This document shows positions 12,289 to 22,326 of a stretch of DNA of 64,000 bases, piece by piece. This DNA is from Cristatella mucedo (lineage: Eukaryota > Bryozoa > Phylactolaemata > Cristatellidae). The stretch lies in assembly GCA_009760855.2 (NCBI GenBank), contig WPIO01000074.1, positions 1,282,501 through 1,346,500 of the forward strand, written 5' to 3'. Position 1 is the first letter of the stretch, and each line of letters opens with the position of its first letter. The position numbers and the translations under genes were made by a program. Below the pieces are notes generated by a model. It saw only the letters and a list, made by a program, of their open reading frames with translations. It was not told the origin of the DNA and did no database searches.

Positions 12289-13704
12289 CAATGAGTAGCA
12301 GACTGAGTAGTCGAAGCGGATGCGCGAATGAGTACGCGATGGCCACGCGTATTGTCGAAGTTCTCCTCAAATGGGCTGACAGCAGAAGCCGCCACAAAGG
12401 CAGACACGCAGTCTGTGTCGATCCGTTCTTTTAGCGACGCGACTGCAACCGCGTGACAGTCGTCGACGCGGCTGCTGGGATCTCCTTCTGGGGTCACCAT
12501 GGCGATCTTGCTCAATTTCGTGCTCGCGTGCATTCCCGAGGTCGCATAACTCCCTTCCTATAAATACCCACCGAGCTTTTTTGGCCGAATTCGTGCGTCG
12601 CATTTGCTCATGCATACTTTCAAAACGCGCACGATTGGTGCGACTTTGCTGCTGAGTGCAATTACTGCCGAGAATTAGGCAAGTGACCAACACCTGGTTA
12701 GCGCAAAGGTGGACGACGCCAACACCTGGCTAGCGCTCAGGTGGACGACGTCTTCGACTCTGCGCGGCCATTTTACCGAAGGCTCGATCTAGCTATGAAC
12801 GCTAGCCTTTGAGTGAGGCTTAACCACAAAAAAACTGCAGGCAACAACAAATGAACACTCTTTTTCCCCAAGAATTCGTCAATTTCTTTCGTAGGATGCG
12901 CTGCGAAGAATGTAAGCGTCTGTAATCTGTAAGCTAATGTACGTAATGTAGTGACGCGACGCTTACAGCACCTCCGTATGCGTCGCGTGGCTGGCGCGAA
13001 AACGCTTACAGACACGTACGACCTCTTTTCAGGGGCGTGAATGTAATGGGGGGCTGCGATTACAGCTCGGAATACCCGTGAAATTTTGCCCGTGCTGTCT
13101 GCGAATAAATCTAGCGTCCTGTTGGCTGGGAACGACGCAAGGGACCAGCGCAGACCAGTGCAGAGCTCAGCGGCATCTCAAGAAAGCATCAAGTAAACGA
13201 GGGCATTCATCTTGTTCAGCAGTAGCAAGCATCGATCCGACCGGCCAAGCCTCGTCAAAAGCGTTCTAATCACGGGTTTCCGCGCCTCTCGGGAGAGACT
13301 CGGTTACGAGATTTATAGATGGCACAGTGACGCGAATACAGCACACTTTCGCACCTGGTTGTAAAATTCCTAAGGCCCAAAATCTGAGGAGTTTTAAGTG
13401 CTCTGCCAATCAATTTCGAAAGCTTTATTACCAATGCGACTTTAAAACTGCCTATTCACTTTAAGCTTTAGTTTAACGACTTCTCTACCTAACTAACGCT
13501 AGATATACCTTGGGGAGACGATCTGTAGGCAAGTGCGGGCAATTTGCATGCATCGCTAGAGAAAAACCAATCTTCGCAGCTTGTATTGTTGACATGCAAA
13601 GCTTTAGAGCAGGGAAAGATCGAGATCAAGTTGTGCCCGTATGGCGCAGGATTGAAATAAGATCCGTTGCATCCATCGAGTATTTACCTGATTTGAAAGC
13701 TCCC
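12289..13704. other. Spacer, no supported gene
   Basis: Minus-strand frames at 12,183-12,693 are open for about 100 codons each but overlap in different frames and have no motif or splice pattern I trust. CACCTGGTTAGCGC and CACCTGGCTAGCGC recur about 35 bp apart near 12,690-12,740, a small tandem duplication. Nothing else is recognised. Confidence 0.4.
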
Positions 13705-13850
13705 ATTTTGTAGAGGCGGAAGAGTCTTAACGGCTTCTAACCGCTCGCAGTTGGAAATAGCGGCTCGCCCACTGCAGGATTCGTCGAACCGACGAGCTCG
13801 GTTGTGTGAAGAGCGAGCACCTTACCTCCTGGGCTGTCACAGGCGAGCTG
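13705..13850 (-). mobile_element. SINE-A copy, minus strand
   Basis: Reverse-oriented SINE-A with the shared order: tail block TTTTGTAGAGGCGGAAGAG, TCTTAACGGCTTC, then GGCTCGCCCACTGCAGGATT (complement of the B-box region) and GAGCGAGCACCTTACCTC (complement of the A-box side). Moderately diverged. Confidence 0.7.
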
Positions 13851-15047
13851 ACCATCCTGATGGTCAGCTGGGTGAGAGCGTGACCTCGAGCGTTCGCCAT
13901 CGGATTCGCCGCTTCCAATAAGGGAAATGTCAAAGTGGCAGCAGGCCTCTCGCCTGGGGCTTGGCGAGGTAGCGGCCGAAGGCTATTGGCGACGACGTGC
14001 AGTTGCGCGCGCGCGCGCGATGCAAGCGACGCTAGCGCACGTTTGCTGCTCTCTGAGGCGGCGTAGCTCTAGGCGGACTTCTTTTACTGCAGCGCTGCAC
14101 CGAGTGGGGGGCTGGCCGCCAATCTTCAAACTCTTCTTTTACTTCCCAGAGTTGCGTCGACTACGGGAACTGCGCTGACTCGAAGGTGAAGGCTAGATTT
14201 ACACCTTTGACGCTGCTACGACGACACCGTAGGTAGATATTGCGCCGCAACTGATTTCGGAATCGACCGTCGCTCTCATAAGCATCCGCGTTTGAAAAAA
14301 CAGCCCTCTTGCAATTACAAGTTGTTGTCGCGCGTCGTCGGCCGTAGAGCGGGTGCATCCAGTGTAGCGCCGATAAATTGTCTGTCTGCCTTCGACCCTA
14401 GAGCACGTCCATTCAGCACGTGCCGATGTATCGTTGACGTATGATCTTATAGCTGCAGCAATCAGGCAACCGTACATGGAAGGCGGTCGAAAGCTTATTA
14501 GATGCTATTGTCCAAAGTTCCTGATCCGTACGTTAGCATTATCTGATCACTCGTGCTCAACTTCCGAGTAGCCGCCTTGCAATAATAATGACTACATTAA
14601 TATTAATAATATTAGTCGACGTTAATATTACTTCCGAGTAGCTTTACAGCGACGCCGTCAAGTTGCAGCGACACTATGGCTCTATCACCCGCGCTTGACA
14701 GGATAAATACCTCGAGTAAGCAGTGCAGCGAGCCGTCGCCGAAAAGGCGAAATAGAGCCACCGGTTTCAGACTCATTTATAGGCACTCTTGCTAATTGTA
14801 AGCCTGCCGACTGTCTCTGGGTCTCAAGTTTGACCTACAGCTACCGGACGTCTGCTCTTGCTGCGCATTATGTAATTTCGCAGCGCATGCGCCGCTACAT
14901 CCACGACAAGTTTCCACCCACTCCTCGCTGAGCAACTCGAGCGGAGCCTCAGAGCAGCGCGCGCGAGCGAGCGCCGGTTCCGGGTCAAGGTCGACTGCCT
15001 GTTACGCGCGTCTTCGACTTCGAGGCTGCCTGGACGTTATGTAATTA
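13851..15047. other. Spacer with an AT block flanked by a 12-bp direct repeat
   Basis: No supported gene. An AT-rich block (about 14,573-14,630, TTAATATTAATAATATTAG and similar) is flanked by direct copies of CTTCCGAGTAGC at 14,561 and 14,631. This is compatible with an insertion plus target-site duplication, or with simple replication slippage. Confidence 0.4.
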
Positions 15048-15140
15048 TTTATTTATTATTATTATTATCATTATTCATTATTATCGTCGTTATAATTATT
15101 ATTGTTAATAATGTAATTATTATGTAAGTTATGTAATGTA
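15048..15140. repeat. ATT/TATG-rich simple repeat
   Basis: Irregular ATTATT and TTATGTAA units, directly at the 3' edge of a minus-strand LINE-B tail. It may be the expanded terminal microsatellite of that insertion. Confidence 0.75.
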
Positions 15141-15142
15141 TT

Positions 15143-15265
15143 GTATGTCCGTCTGCAACTCCAAAAAGTCATAAAGACCACGTGCGTGTTGCGCAGGAGA
15201 GTTTCGTATAGCGCACTCGCAGCCTAAGCGGCTTTCGGTACGCATTCGGTAGCCAACAGAAGCCG
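15143..15265 (-). mobile_element. LINE-B 3' tail fragment, minus strand
   Basis: Matches the 3' UTR of the copies at 4,635 and 9,215: GTCCGTCTGCAACTCC, AAAAAGTCATAAAGACCACG, GCAGGAGAGTTTCGTATAGC, GCCTAAGCGGCTTTCGGTAC. Only about 120 bp is present, so it is a severely truncated insertion. Confidence 0.8.
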
Positions 15266-15588
15266 TTGATAGTCGCCTTGCCGATTCCCAGGCCGCTACA
15301 GATCAGGAACCGCGAATGACGGCTATCTCGGCAGTCGTAACAGCCTGGCCTGATGGTGCAAAAATCCCCCGCTCCACTCCCGACTGCGACGGCGGCCCCC
15401 CGCTCGTGCTCGCGGTAGTCCGCAGTCGTCAGCAATGACGTCAGCGCTCCCCAGCCGCCGTGGCTCGCCGCTCGCGCCGGCCAGGCGCGCGCGGCGAGCC
15501 ACGTCGCGCGATGACGCTAATCCCCAGCCACGGCTGCTGCTGCTGCTGCTGCAACCGTGGTGGATGTGGCGAATTGACACCCGCCCCG

Positions 15589-15672
15589 CCCCGCCCCGCC
15601 CCGCCCCGCCCCGCCCCGCCCCGCCCCGCCCCGCCCCGCCCCGCCCCGCCCCGCCCCGCCCCGCCCCGCCCC
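15589..15672. repeat. (CCCCG)n pentanucleotide array
   Basis: About 17 nearly perfect CCCCG units inside a GC-rich segment. The minus strand reads GGGGC repeatedly, with regular G4 runs separated by one base, which is strong G-quadruplex potential. Reading frames through it are repeat artefacts. Confidence 0.97.
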
Positions 15673-16382
15673 CCCCTGCTGCCGGGAGCGCTCGTCGCTG
15701 AAGTGGGTACGACCCAGCCCCGCCCGCGAGGTGACAGCTATACTTCCGGCGGCGGCGGCGGCGGCTGTGCGGTGGCCGCCGTGGTTGTCGCGCTCGGCCC
15801 GTGCCCCGCCGAGCGAGCAGCGCTCCGAGCTCAGCACTAGCGGCCGCGACCGCGTCAGCTGGCGGCGCGGCGACTGCAGGCGACGGCATTCGGGGGTCCC
15901 CGCCGACCCTCAGAGCCCGTCCATCGCCATCATCAAAAAAGTGGAGAGTCGATACGCTACTGTTTTCAAACAATGGCGAGCGAAGCACGTCGCCATGGTA
16001 GCGCTCATCGCGACGCCCGGTCGATGGCGGGTGGGGCGGTGGCGTAGCGATGCACTCCCCTCTGCCCCGGCTCGATAAACGCGTGGACGCCGTTTCGCGA
16101 CTGTAGCACGCCGTCTCATCGATGGGAGCCGGCGGCCGAGAAATGGCGCCAGAAGCAGCAGCGAGATGGACGCCCGGGGTCGCAGGAAAAAGTGCGGCCA
16201 GTGCGAACTGGTTGATGTAGAGGACACAAGGTCGTCGATAAGGCGGATATATAAGTACTTCGCCACGCCGGCATACGTTGCTAGTGCTAGTGCTAGTGCT
16301 TGCTGCGAAATAGCGTTTGATCTAACTTAACTTAGAACTCTCCTAGACAACAGCTGTGTCCAAAGCGCGTCAGCTATGAAGG
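15673..16382. other. GC-rich spacer
   Basis: CpG-rich to about 15,900, then mixed. Overlapping frames on both strands (15,731-16,078 plus; 16,266-15,910 minus) show no recognisable domain. I do not annotate a gene. Confidence 0.35.
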
Positions 16383-16640
16383 CATCATTATAATAATATA
16401 TTAATAGTGTATTTGATGAGATAGCTTAGACTCTGTAGGCACTTTACGCATGCTATGGAGGAAGCACGATCGAATGGTTAGCGGTAGCATGCTCAATCTC
16501 AGCAACCATAACGTCGTTAGAGGTGACATGCATAGGGTCAGAAAGAATGCAAATATGATTGGTGTCAGCACGCGCAGTGTCAGCACGCATAAGCACACAA
16601 AAGGACGATTCATAGGAACCCAGTAAAAGCTGTGACAAGA
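16383..16640 (-). mobile_element. LINE-A 3' end, minus strand (part 1 of a split copy)
   Basis: Matches the LINE-A 3' UTR in reverse: TTTACGCATGCTATGGAGGA, CGATCGAATGGTTAGCGGTA, GTTAGAGGTGACATGCATAG, CAGTGTCAGCACGCATAAGC. It is diverged and lacks most of the terminal conserved block. The sequence that should follow resumes at 17,235, so the copy appears split by about 590 bp. Confidence 0.75.
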
Positions 16641-16982
16641 AGGTGGGTTCGTGGCCTTCGCTTTTGCTCTGCCGGTCGCCAACGCTTCGGGGCAAACTTA
16701 CGCCACCGCTTTTCGCTTGGCGCCGTTAACATTCACTCGCCTGCCACCCGACTGGACGAAAACGGACGCGAGCGATTTAAACAGAATACAAGAAAGTGAC
16801 ACGCTCCGTGTCGCATAAATAAAGCGCAATGTCGCTTGTGAAGAGCGAAGAGCGGAGATGAGCGGCGGAGGCGCGTGCGTAGCACCCACCATCGTGTACC
16901 AGATCGATCTCTCGCTGCAACAAATGAGGCACAGGGCATCTGCAGGTGCCCTGCAAGCGATCGAAGCGAAACACGTTCGGCA

Positions 16983-17026
16983 CAGATGACTGCGAGTGCA
17001 GCTCGGGCTGCACTCGCAGTCATCTG
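16983..17026. repeat. Perfect 20-bp inverted repeat with TCGG loop
   Basis: Left arm CAGATGACTGCGAGTGCAGC (16,983-17,002), loop TCGG, right arm the exact complement (17,007-17,026). An RNA copy would form an uninterrupted 20-bp stem. A partial third copy of the arm (GCAGTCATCT) follows at about 17,028. Confidence 0.97.
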
Positions 17027-17113
17027 CGCAGTCATCTCTCTTCTCTCTCACTCCCTCTCCGTTTCCTCTGCCAATCACCCCCTCTCTTTCCTCTGTCCCT
17101 CACTCATTATAAA

Positions 17114-17160
17114 TATATACATACATACATACATACATACATACATACATACACACACAC

Positions 17161-17203
<43 letters not shown>
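17114..17203. repeat. Compound ATAC/AC/AT/GT microsatellite
   Basis: Runs of ATAC, then AC, AT, and GT units. AC and GT blocks on either side of an AT core give an inverted-repeat potential. Confidence 0.95.
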
Positions 17204-17205
<2 letters not shown>

Positions 17206-17234
17206 GGGGTGTGGGTGGGTGAGTGTATATATTA

Positions 17235-17520
17235 TTAAGTTCTTTTTAAATTTGGCCAGTCAGGGGATGATGTGATGCAAGTCGGGAGTGACTTCCAGGC
17301 TTTGGGATCATACGAACTAAATGCACGGTCTCCAAAGAATTTGACGTTTGTACGAAGTATAAGAAAAATTGTTAGATTCCGAAAGGTGGGTGGTACTATG
17401 CTTGACCTGGTGGGGGGAGTAGATCTGAGAGATAGGCTGGAGCCAAAGGATGAATTGACCTAAAAGTGAGCGACTAAACCTTGAAGTCGATACGTTGCTT
17501 GACTGGCAGCCAGTGCTAAG
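17235..17520 (-). mobile_element. LINE-A fragment, minus strand (part 2 of a split copy)
   Basis: Continues the LINE-A order from 16,640: AAGTTCTTTTTAAATTTGGC, GTCGGGAGTGACTTCCAGGC, TGCACGGTCTCCAAAGAATT, ATAGGCTGGAGCCAAAGGAT, and GTCGATACGTTGCTTGACTG (complement of the HWLPVKQRID-coding region). It ends abruptly at about 17,520, next to GC-rich coding sequence of gene A. Confidence 0.85.
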
Positions 17521-17764
17521 ATGCAGGAACGATACTTGCACGATCCCGGCGATAGGCGGAGCACAGCTGCCCTCTCGCAGCGCCTCAAGCGCGCTCCATG
17601 CAAGGCCGCCAATGCTCGCGCGCAAAGCCGATTCCGCGTGCCCGGAGGCAGGCCGACCGAATCGCACCGCTGCCGCCGCCGCGGCCCGCTCTCGAGACGC
17701 CGAACCCGCCGACCGGCGTCGCGGAGCCGGGCTTGCCTGAGCGCCGCTGCCGTCGCCACCGCAG

Positions 17765-19186
17765 TCGCCGGCGCAGCAGCCCGGGGCACGACGGCAGACA
17801 ATGTACGAGCGGCGCGAGCAGAGCGAAGCGAAGCGGAAGCGCGGCGATTATCGACACCGGCGGCGGCTGCGGCACCCTGCTATCGCCTTTCGGCTGTCCC
17901 GCCTAGAGCCGGTCAATTGTTTTGCGACGGCGCAGCATCGCGCCAGCCCCGTCGCCGCGCCACCGACGCCATCGCGTCCGTAGGATCGGTCGGCGGCGGC
18001 GACGACGACGCAGCCGCCGCCGCCGCGGGGTCTGTACGGCTCATCCAGCTGACGGCGGCGCCACGCCTGCGAAAGGCTGAGGCAGTGGCGGCGGCAGCGG
18101 CAGCACTAGCGTCGACATCGTCGCGTGCCGAGCCGCGCGCCTCCGATCGCATGTCCGCGAGCGGCCAAGCGGCGCCGAGCCGCCGCCGCCGTCTCCGCCG
18201 CCGCGTTCCGGACGGCACCGGCGACGGTCGCGAGGAGGACGACGAGGATGACTCTTCGTCGAGCGACTCGCAGTCTTCGGGCGACGGCGTCTACGAAGAA
18301 GACGGCGACTTGGCCACGGCGCAATCGAGTGACCGCGACGACGACGCTGAGATGGCGACAGCGACAAGCGCAGACGGCGGCGAGAGCGAGCGCGCGCCGA
18401 AGCCCGCCGCCGCTGCGGCGCGGCAGCGGCGGCTGCCCTCCCGCTCGCCGGGCTCGTTGGCAGCGCGGCGCCGACGCGACGCCGCCGAGGCGAACCGGGA
18501 GCGTGCCAAGCCTCCACCGCCGCCTCAGCCAAAGCGCCCTGCCGGCGTCGCGCTCGACGGCGACGGCGCGCGAGCCGACAGCGGCTACCAGTCGGTGACG
18601 CCGAACTCGAGAGGGCATTCGGTGACCGGAAGCTCTGCCGACGCCGCCGCAGGCGGCTCGCAGCGATTTCGCGAAGAGGCGGCCGCGCCGAGCCCCGACT
18701 CCGGCGCCGACGACGACGCTCGGTTTCGCGGCGGCACGCAGCGACCTCGCACGGCCGACGCGTTCTTTCGCTCGAAGCGCGAGCGGCAGCCGCGTCGCCA
18801 CCGCGCCAAGACGGCCGCGCCCACGCCGCGCCAGCTCGCCGCCGCCGCCGACTTCGCCGACTTGCAGCGCCGCAGCGTGAGCACGGACGTACACTCCGCT
18901 CGGCTATCAACTATTCATGCTGCGGCCTGGCAGGGCAGCGAGCCGAAGACGGCGCCCTCTCGGGACGACAGCGCGACGACCGGCGACCGTCGGCAAGCAG
19001 ACGACAGAGGAGGCGCGAAGGCGGCTGCTGCTGCGGCGACGGCCGCGGCGATCGCTGCCGTCGCGAGCGCCTCGTCGACGTCGGTCGAGTCGCGTAAGAC
19101 GAGCAGACGGCCCGCGGCGAGAATGGATCTCGCCGGCTCGCCGCCGAAAACTGCGGCGACGCAACGGATCGGCGAACCGGCCGGCG
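17765..19186 (+). CDS. Gene A, large disordered exon (putative exon 2)
   Basis: A frame open from 17,521 to 19,230. I start the exon at 17,765 after CACCGCAG, because that acceptor gives phase 1 and the sequence upstream of 17,521 is LINE. It ends at 19,186 with GGCG|GTGAGC, phase 1. About 474 residues are predicted to be disordered: several poly-Ala runs, Arg-rich patches (RRRRLRRRV), an acidic/serine cluster at 18,229-18,280 (REEDDEDDSSSSDSQSSGDG), a poly-Pro patch near 18,515, and possible phosphorylation-rich text such as DSGYQSVTPNSRGHSVTGSS. No known domain. Extreme GC opens frames on the other strand too, and another plus frame near 17,800-17,980 is a competitor, so the 5' part is the least certain. 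Confidence 0.5.
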
Positions 19187-19896
19187 GTGAGCGAGCGAGC
19201 GGGCGGGCGGGCGCGCGGGCCAGCTACTAGCGACGCGTAATCTCGCGAGAGCGCCACCGCAGCAAGACGCCAGCCTTTCGGGCGGGCGGGAAGCGAGCGC
19301 GAGAGCGGCCGCTGGCGGCGCTCTCTCGCTAGCGACTTCCGTCTAACGGTGGGGATCGAGTTTGCTTCGACGAGGTGCAGGGAAGAGAGTGATACGCTTT
19401 AACTTCACCGCCAGCGGGCGCTTCGCCAGCTGGCGGTGAAGTTAAAGACCAGCTCAGACGACCAGCGCAGACGCTTCAGGTTCCAGTCAAGCAGCGGATG
19501 TTTACCCCTTCTTATACCCGGCTGCTGCTTCTGCAGCCTGATAAGGCAGACTGTCAATGCCGCTGAGAAAACCAGGCCAACAAAAATCGGCCGGACGCTA
19601 TTTTCCACCGCGAAGTCGGTGCGCGAAGAGATTGCGCGCGAATGGGCCGAGAGTTCCGACTCACAAATCATACGACTCTTCCCTTTGAAGGGCTCCGCAG
19701 CCACCAAAGAGATGACGTGACATTTTTCCGGTCAGGTTGCATCGTGGTGCAGAAGCAACAAGCACTTACGTAGCTCGGCTGTCGTCTGCACGCGCTTCTC
19801 TCTCGCTGTTTTGCCTGCGGCTTATTGCCTCGGTCGTTTTTGCTCTTTTAGCGATTCGAGCACTCGAATCGCTAAAAGGCTCCGGTCGCTCTCTCC

Positions 19897-19900
<4 letters not shown>
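19187..19900. other. Intron or spacer after the large exon
   Basis: Starts with a GTGAGC donor. A local inverted repeat, GCCAGCGGGCGCTTCGCCAG followed by CTGGCGGTGAAGTT, lies near 19,400-19,445. ACTTCACCGCCAG occurs in both orientations there. No coding evidence. Confidence 0.4.
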
Positions 19901-19901
<1 letters not shown>

Positions 19902-19943
<42 letters not shown>

Positions 19944-20060
19944 TTCTCTCTGTCTCTTTTGTTGTATCTCTCGTTCTCTCTCTCTCTCTCTCTCTCGCTC
20001 GCTCTTTCGATCTCTCTCTCTTTCTCTCTAGTTCTCTCTCTCGCTCTCTCTCTCTCTCTC

Positions 20061-20102
<42 letters not shown>

Positions 20103-20295
20103 TCTCGGTCTCTCTCGTTTTATCTCTCGTTCTCTCTCTCGCTCGCTCTCTCGATCTCTCTCTCTCTTTCTCTCCCCCCCTCTCCCACTCCCTCTCTCTC
20201 TCGTTCTCTCTCTAATTCTCTCCCTCGCTCTCTCTCTCTCTCTCGCTCCCTCTCTCTTGCTCTCTATCTCTCGCTCTCTCTTTCCTCTCTCATAC
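19902..20295. repeat. (CT)n-rich microsatellite tract
   Basis: About 390 bp of CT units with CTTT, CTGT and CTCG interruptions. Plus frames read Ser-Leu. It is probably intronic. Just upstream, GCGATTCGAG and CTCGAATCGC (about 19,851-19,872) form a local palindrome. Confidence 0.95.
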
Positions 20296-20765
20296 TCTAA
20301 CCAGCTTCCTGATAGGCGGTTGCTAAATCGTACGCAGCCCTCAGTGCGGACAAGTTTAGGCGGCATTTGCGCCGCGCCTAGTAAAGCAAAAAGCGGTCCA
20401 GCGGCCCAGCGCGTGGCGCTGCGCCTAGCGCAGTGGGCGTGGCGCTGCGCCTGCGTCGTTGCTGCTGCCATCGGTAATCGAGAGACGGCGAGCTCAGATG
20501 CGCCGCCACCATCCGATTAGCGAGCCTGAGTCTGAACGGCCTCGCCGCGCAAGACTTGACATTGACCTTGCGTCGTCTTCTGGCTATCCATTCGGGCTTA
20601 TGATCGTAACTGAACGCCCGCTGGCGAACGCATGCGCGTACGCGAACGCCACTACTTACGGTGCTCGCAGCGCGAGTATTTGCTAGAGCTGACAGCACAA
20701 GCAGGAGTTGAGCCGCTTGCGTCAGCTGAGCAGTGTGAAATCTAGTTTAACTTTCTGACAGGGAG
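20296..20765. other. GC-rich spacer
   Basis: CpG-rich sequence with GCGCCTAGCGCAGTGGGCG-type repeats near 20,375-20,450. Overlapping short frames on both strands. No supported gene. Confidence 0.35.
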
Positions 20766-20809
20766 AGCAAATATATACATGAATTACACACTCACACACA
20801 CACACGCAC

Positions 20810-20850
<41 letters not shown>

Positions 20851-21046
20851 CATATATATTATTATTAGATATACAATTATATATATATATATACATATAT
20901 ATATGTATATTCATAATCGCATATATACGTATATGTAGTGTTAATGCAAGAGCAAATATATACATGAATTATATATATATACATGTAATATTATTATCAT
21001 TAGATGTAGAATTGTTATACATATATATATATTTTTTCATAATTGC

Positions 21047-21077
<31 letters not shown>

Positions 21078-21489
21078 TATATATAGATAATGTCGGACTA
21101 AATTGAATGAACGCTTGCTCTCGGACGATCTATCAAAGGAAGTCTTTGACACCGCTTAAGTCTGGATCGTCGGACACAGTTAGGAGTAAGAGAGATACGA
21201 GCGCGAATATATACATGAGATAGAGCAAATATATACATGAATTATATATATACATGTTATATTATTATCATTAGATGTACAATTGTTATATATATATATA
21301 TTCATAATTGCATATATATGTAGCGTTAATATCCCTAACCCTAACCATATTATTCATTGTGTTTGTTTTTCAAGCATGATTTTACTTACTATTCTATTGC
21401 GTATCACTTTGCAGCAAATGTAAAGCGCCTAGAAAGAGATTAAGTTCTCTGAGGGCGCTTTATCAAGTCCAATATTATTATTATTATCA

Positions 21490-21523
<34 letters not shown>

Positions 21524-21650
21524 GTCGGACTAAATTGAATGAACGCTAGCTCTCGGACGATCTATCAAAGGAAGTCTTCGACATCGCTTAAGTCTGGATC
21601 GTCGGACACAGTTTGGAGTAAGAGAGAGAAGAGCGCGATTGGTTCTACTG
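20766..21650 (+). repeat. Tandem duplication array of AT-microsatellite units
   Basis: The phrase GAGCAAATATATACATGAAT starts units at about 20,766, 20,950 and 21,228. Each continues through AT/AC repeats to ATTAGATGTACAATTG-like and TTCATAATTGCATATATA-like text. A ~120-bp block beginning AATGTCGGACTAAATTGAAT occurs at 21,089 and again at 21,521 (with GGAAGTCTTTGACACCGC against GGAAGTCTTCGACATCGC). The unit is thus a ~430-bp duplicated segment plus a partial third copy. A LINE-A tail sits inside only the last unit. Confidence 0.8.
21330..21495 (+). mobile_element. LINE-A 3' tail inside the tandem array
   Basis: LINE-A 3' UTR from CCCTAACCATATTATTCATT through AAGCATGATTTTACTTACTA and AAATGTAAAGCGCCTAGAAA to GGGCGCTTTATCAAGTCC and ATTATT repeats. 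Only the second of the two long repeat units carries it, so insertion followed the duplication. Confidence 0.88.
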
Positions 21651-21805
21651 ACAAAGCCAGCCGAACGCGCGCCCTAAACCATATCCATCGCGAACTACGA
21701 GCGAACGCTGCTGGCAACCCGGATTTCCGGACGCTCGCGCTCGCGCGCACCGCTGCGCGTCGGCCGCGAGGGAGCGAGACGAAGCTGCCGCCGTCTTCGC
21801 TGCAG

Positions 21806-21963
21806 CTGCCGCGCTTGTCCAAGCCGCGGCGGAATGGCAAAGGAAGATGACGGAAGCGGCCGAGAAGACGCCGCGAAAGAAGCGCACGGCCACGCATCGC
21901 TCGTACGGCACTGCCGCCATCATCAAACAAGCGTCGCTCGCCAAGTCGTCGTCGTCTATGCCG
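21806..21963 (+). CDS. Gene A, putative exon 3 (helical, basic)
   Basis: Acceptor CCGTCTTCGCTGCAG|CT and donor CTATGCCG|GTGAGC. The incoming phase 1 fits the exon ending at 19,186; outgoing phase 0. The 52 codons read ALVQAAAEWQRKMTEAAEKT, then PRKKRTATHRSYGTAAIIKQ and ASLAKSSSSMP. The first part looks helical, the second is a basic, Ser/Thr-rich linker. A competing frame over 21,571-21,850 (RKSSTSLKSGSSDTVWSKRE and onward) is also protein-like. Only transcripts can settle which is used. Confidence 0.4.
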
Positions 21964-22178
21964 GTGAGCGAGCGAGCGAGCGAGCGCGCGTCGCTTTGCA
22001 TTTTGCGCCTTCCTCAGGCGAAGCGGCTTCCTCAAGCTCGCCGCGAGCGGCGGCCGCCGCTTCGCCGCCGACGCCCCGCCACTTCGCCGCTTCGCCGCCG
22101 CGTCGAGCCGAAGCGACCGCGAGTGCTCGCGGGCTGCGAATGCTTCCGGACCGCCGCGGCCGCCGCCATCGCCGCCAG

Positions 22179-22326
22179 GTGTCGGTGCGAGGCAGCGCTC
22201 TGACAGCGGACGATCGGACGGATCGACTCGCGAGCTGGAACGAGGCGCGACGTCTGCGACTGCGCCCGTGGGCCGTTGACCGATCGACCGCAGTGCATCA
22301 GCCAAAGCGGTCCAACGCCCACGTCG
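22179..22326 (+). CDS. Gene A, putative exon 4
   Basis: Acceptor ATCGCCGCCAG|GTGTCG, donor CCACGTCG|GTGAGC. In phase 0, out phase 1, agreeing with both neighbours. It encodes about 49 residues: VSVRGSALTADDRTDRLASW, NEARRLRLRPWAVDRSTAVH, QPKRSNAHV. No domain recognised. The region is so GC-rich that open frames are weak evidence; phase fit and two good splice sites are the main support. Confidence 0.38.

Larger units (their letters stand above)
16641..17234. other. ~590-bp interruption of a LINE-A copy, with hairpins
   Basis: Lies between two collinear parts of one LINE-A copy. It contains a perfect 20-bp inverted repeat with a 4-base loop (16,983-17,026), a near-palindrome at 16,934-16,951 (GGGCATCTGCAGGTGCCC), a pyrimidine-rich run and a compound microsatellite. 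No open frame with a recognisable product. Whether it is a single inserted element is inference. Confidence 0.55.

Noticed and set aside
18041-18910. Minus-strand 289-codon frame and other long antisense frames in 17.5-19.3 and 21.5-22.5 kb
   Set aside because: Arg/Ala/Ser-rich shadows of GC-rich DNA, overlapping the plus-strand exons; no splice pattern or motif.
21335-21352. Telomere-like CCCTAACCCTAACC
   Set aside because: It is part of the LINE-A 3' UTR (CACCCCTAACCATGTTATTC in other copies) with a local change; only two units, no array.
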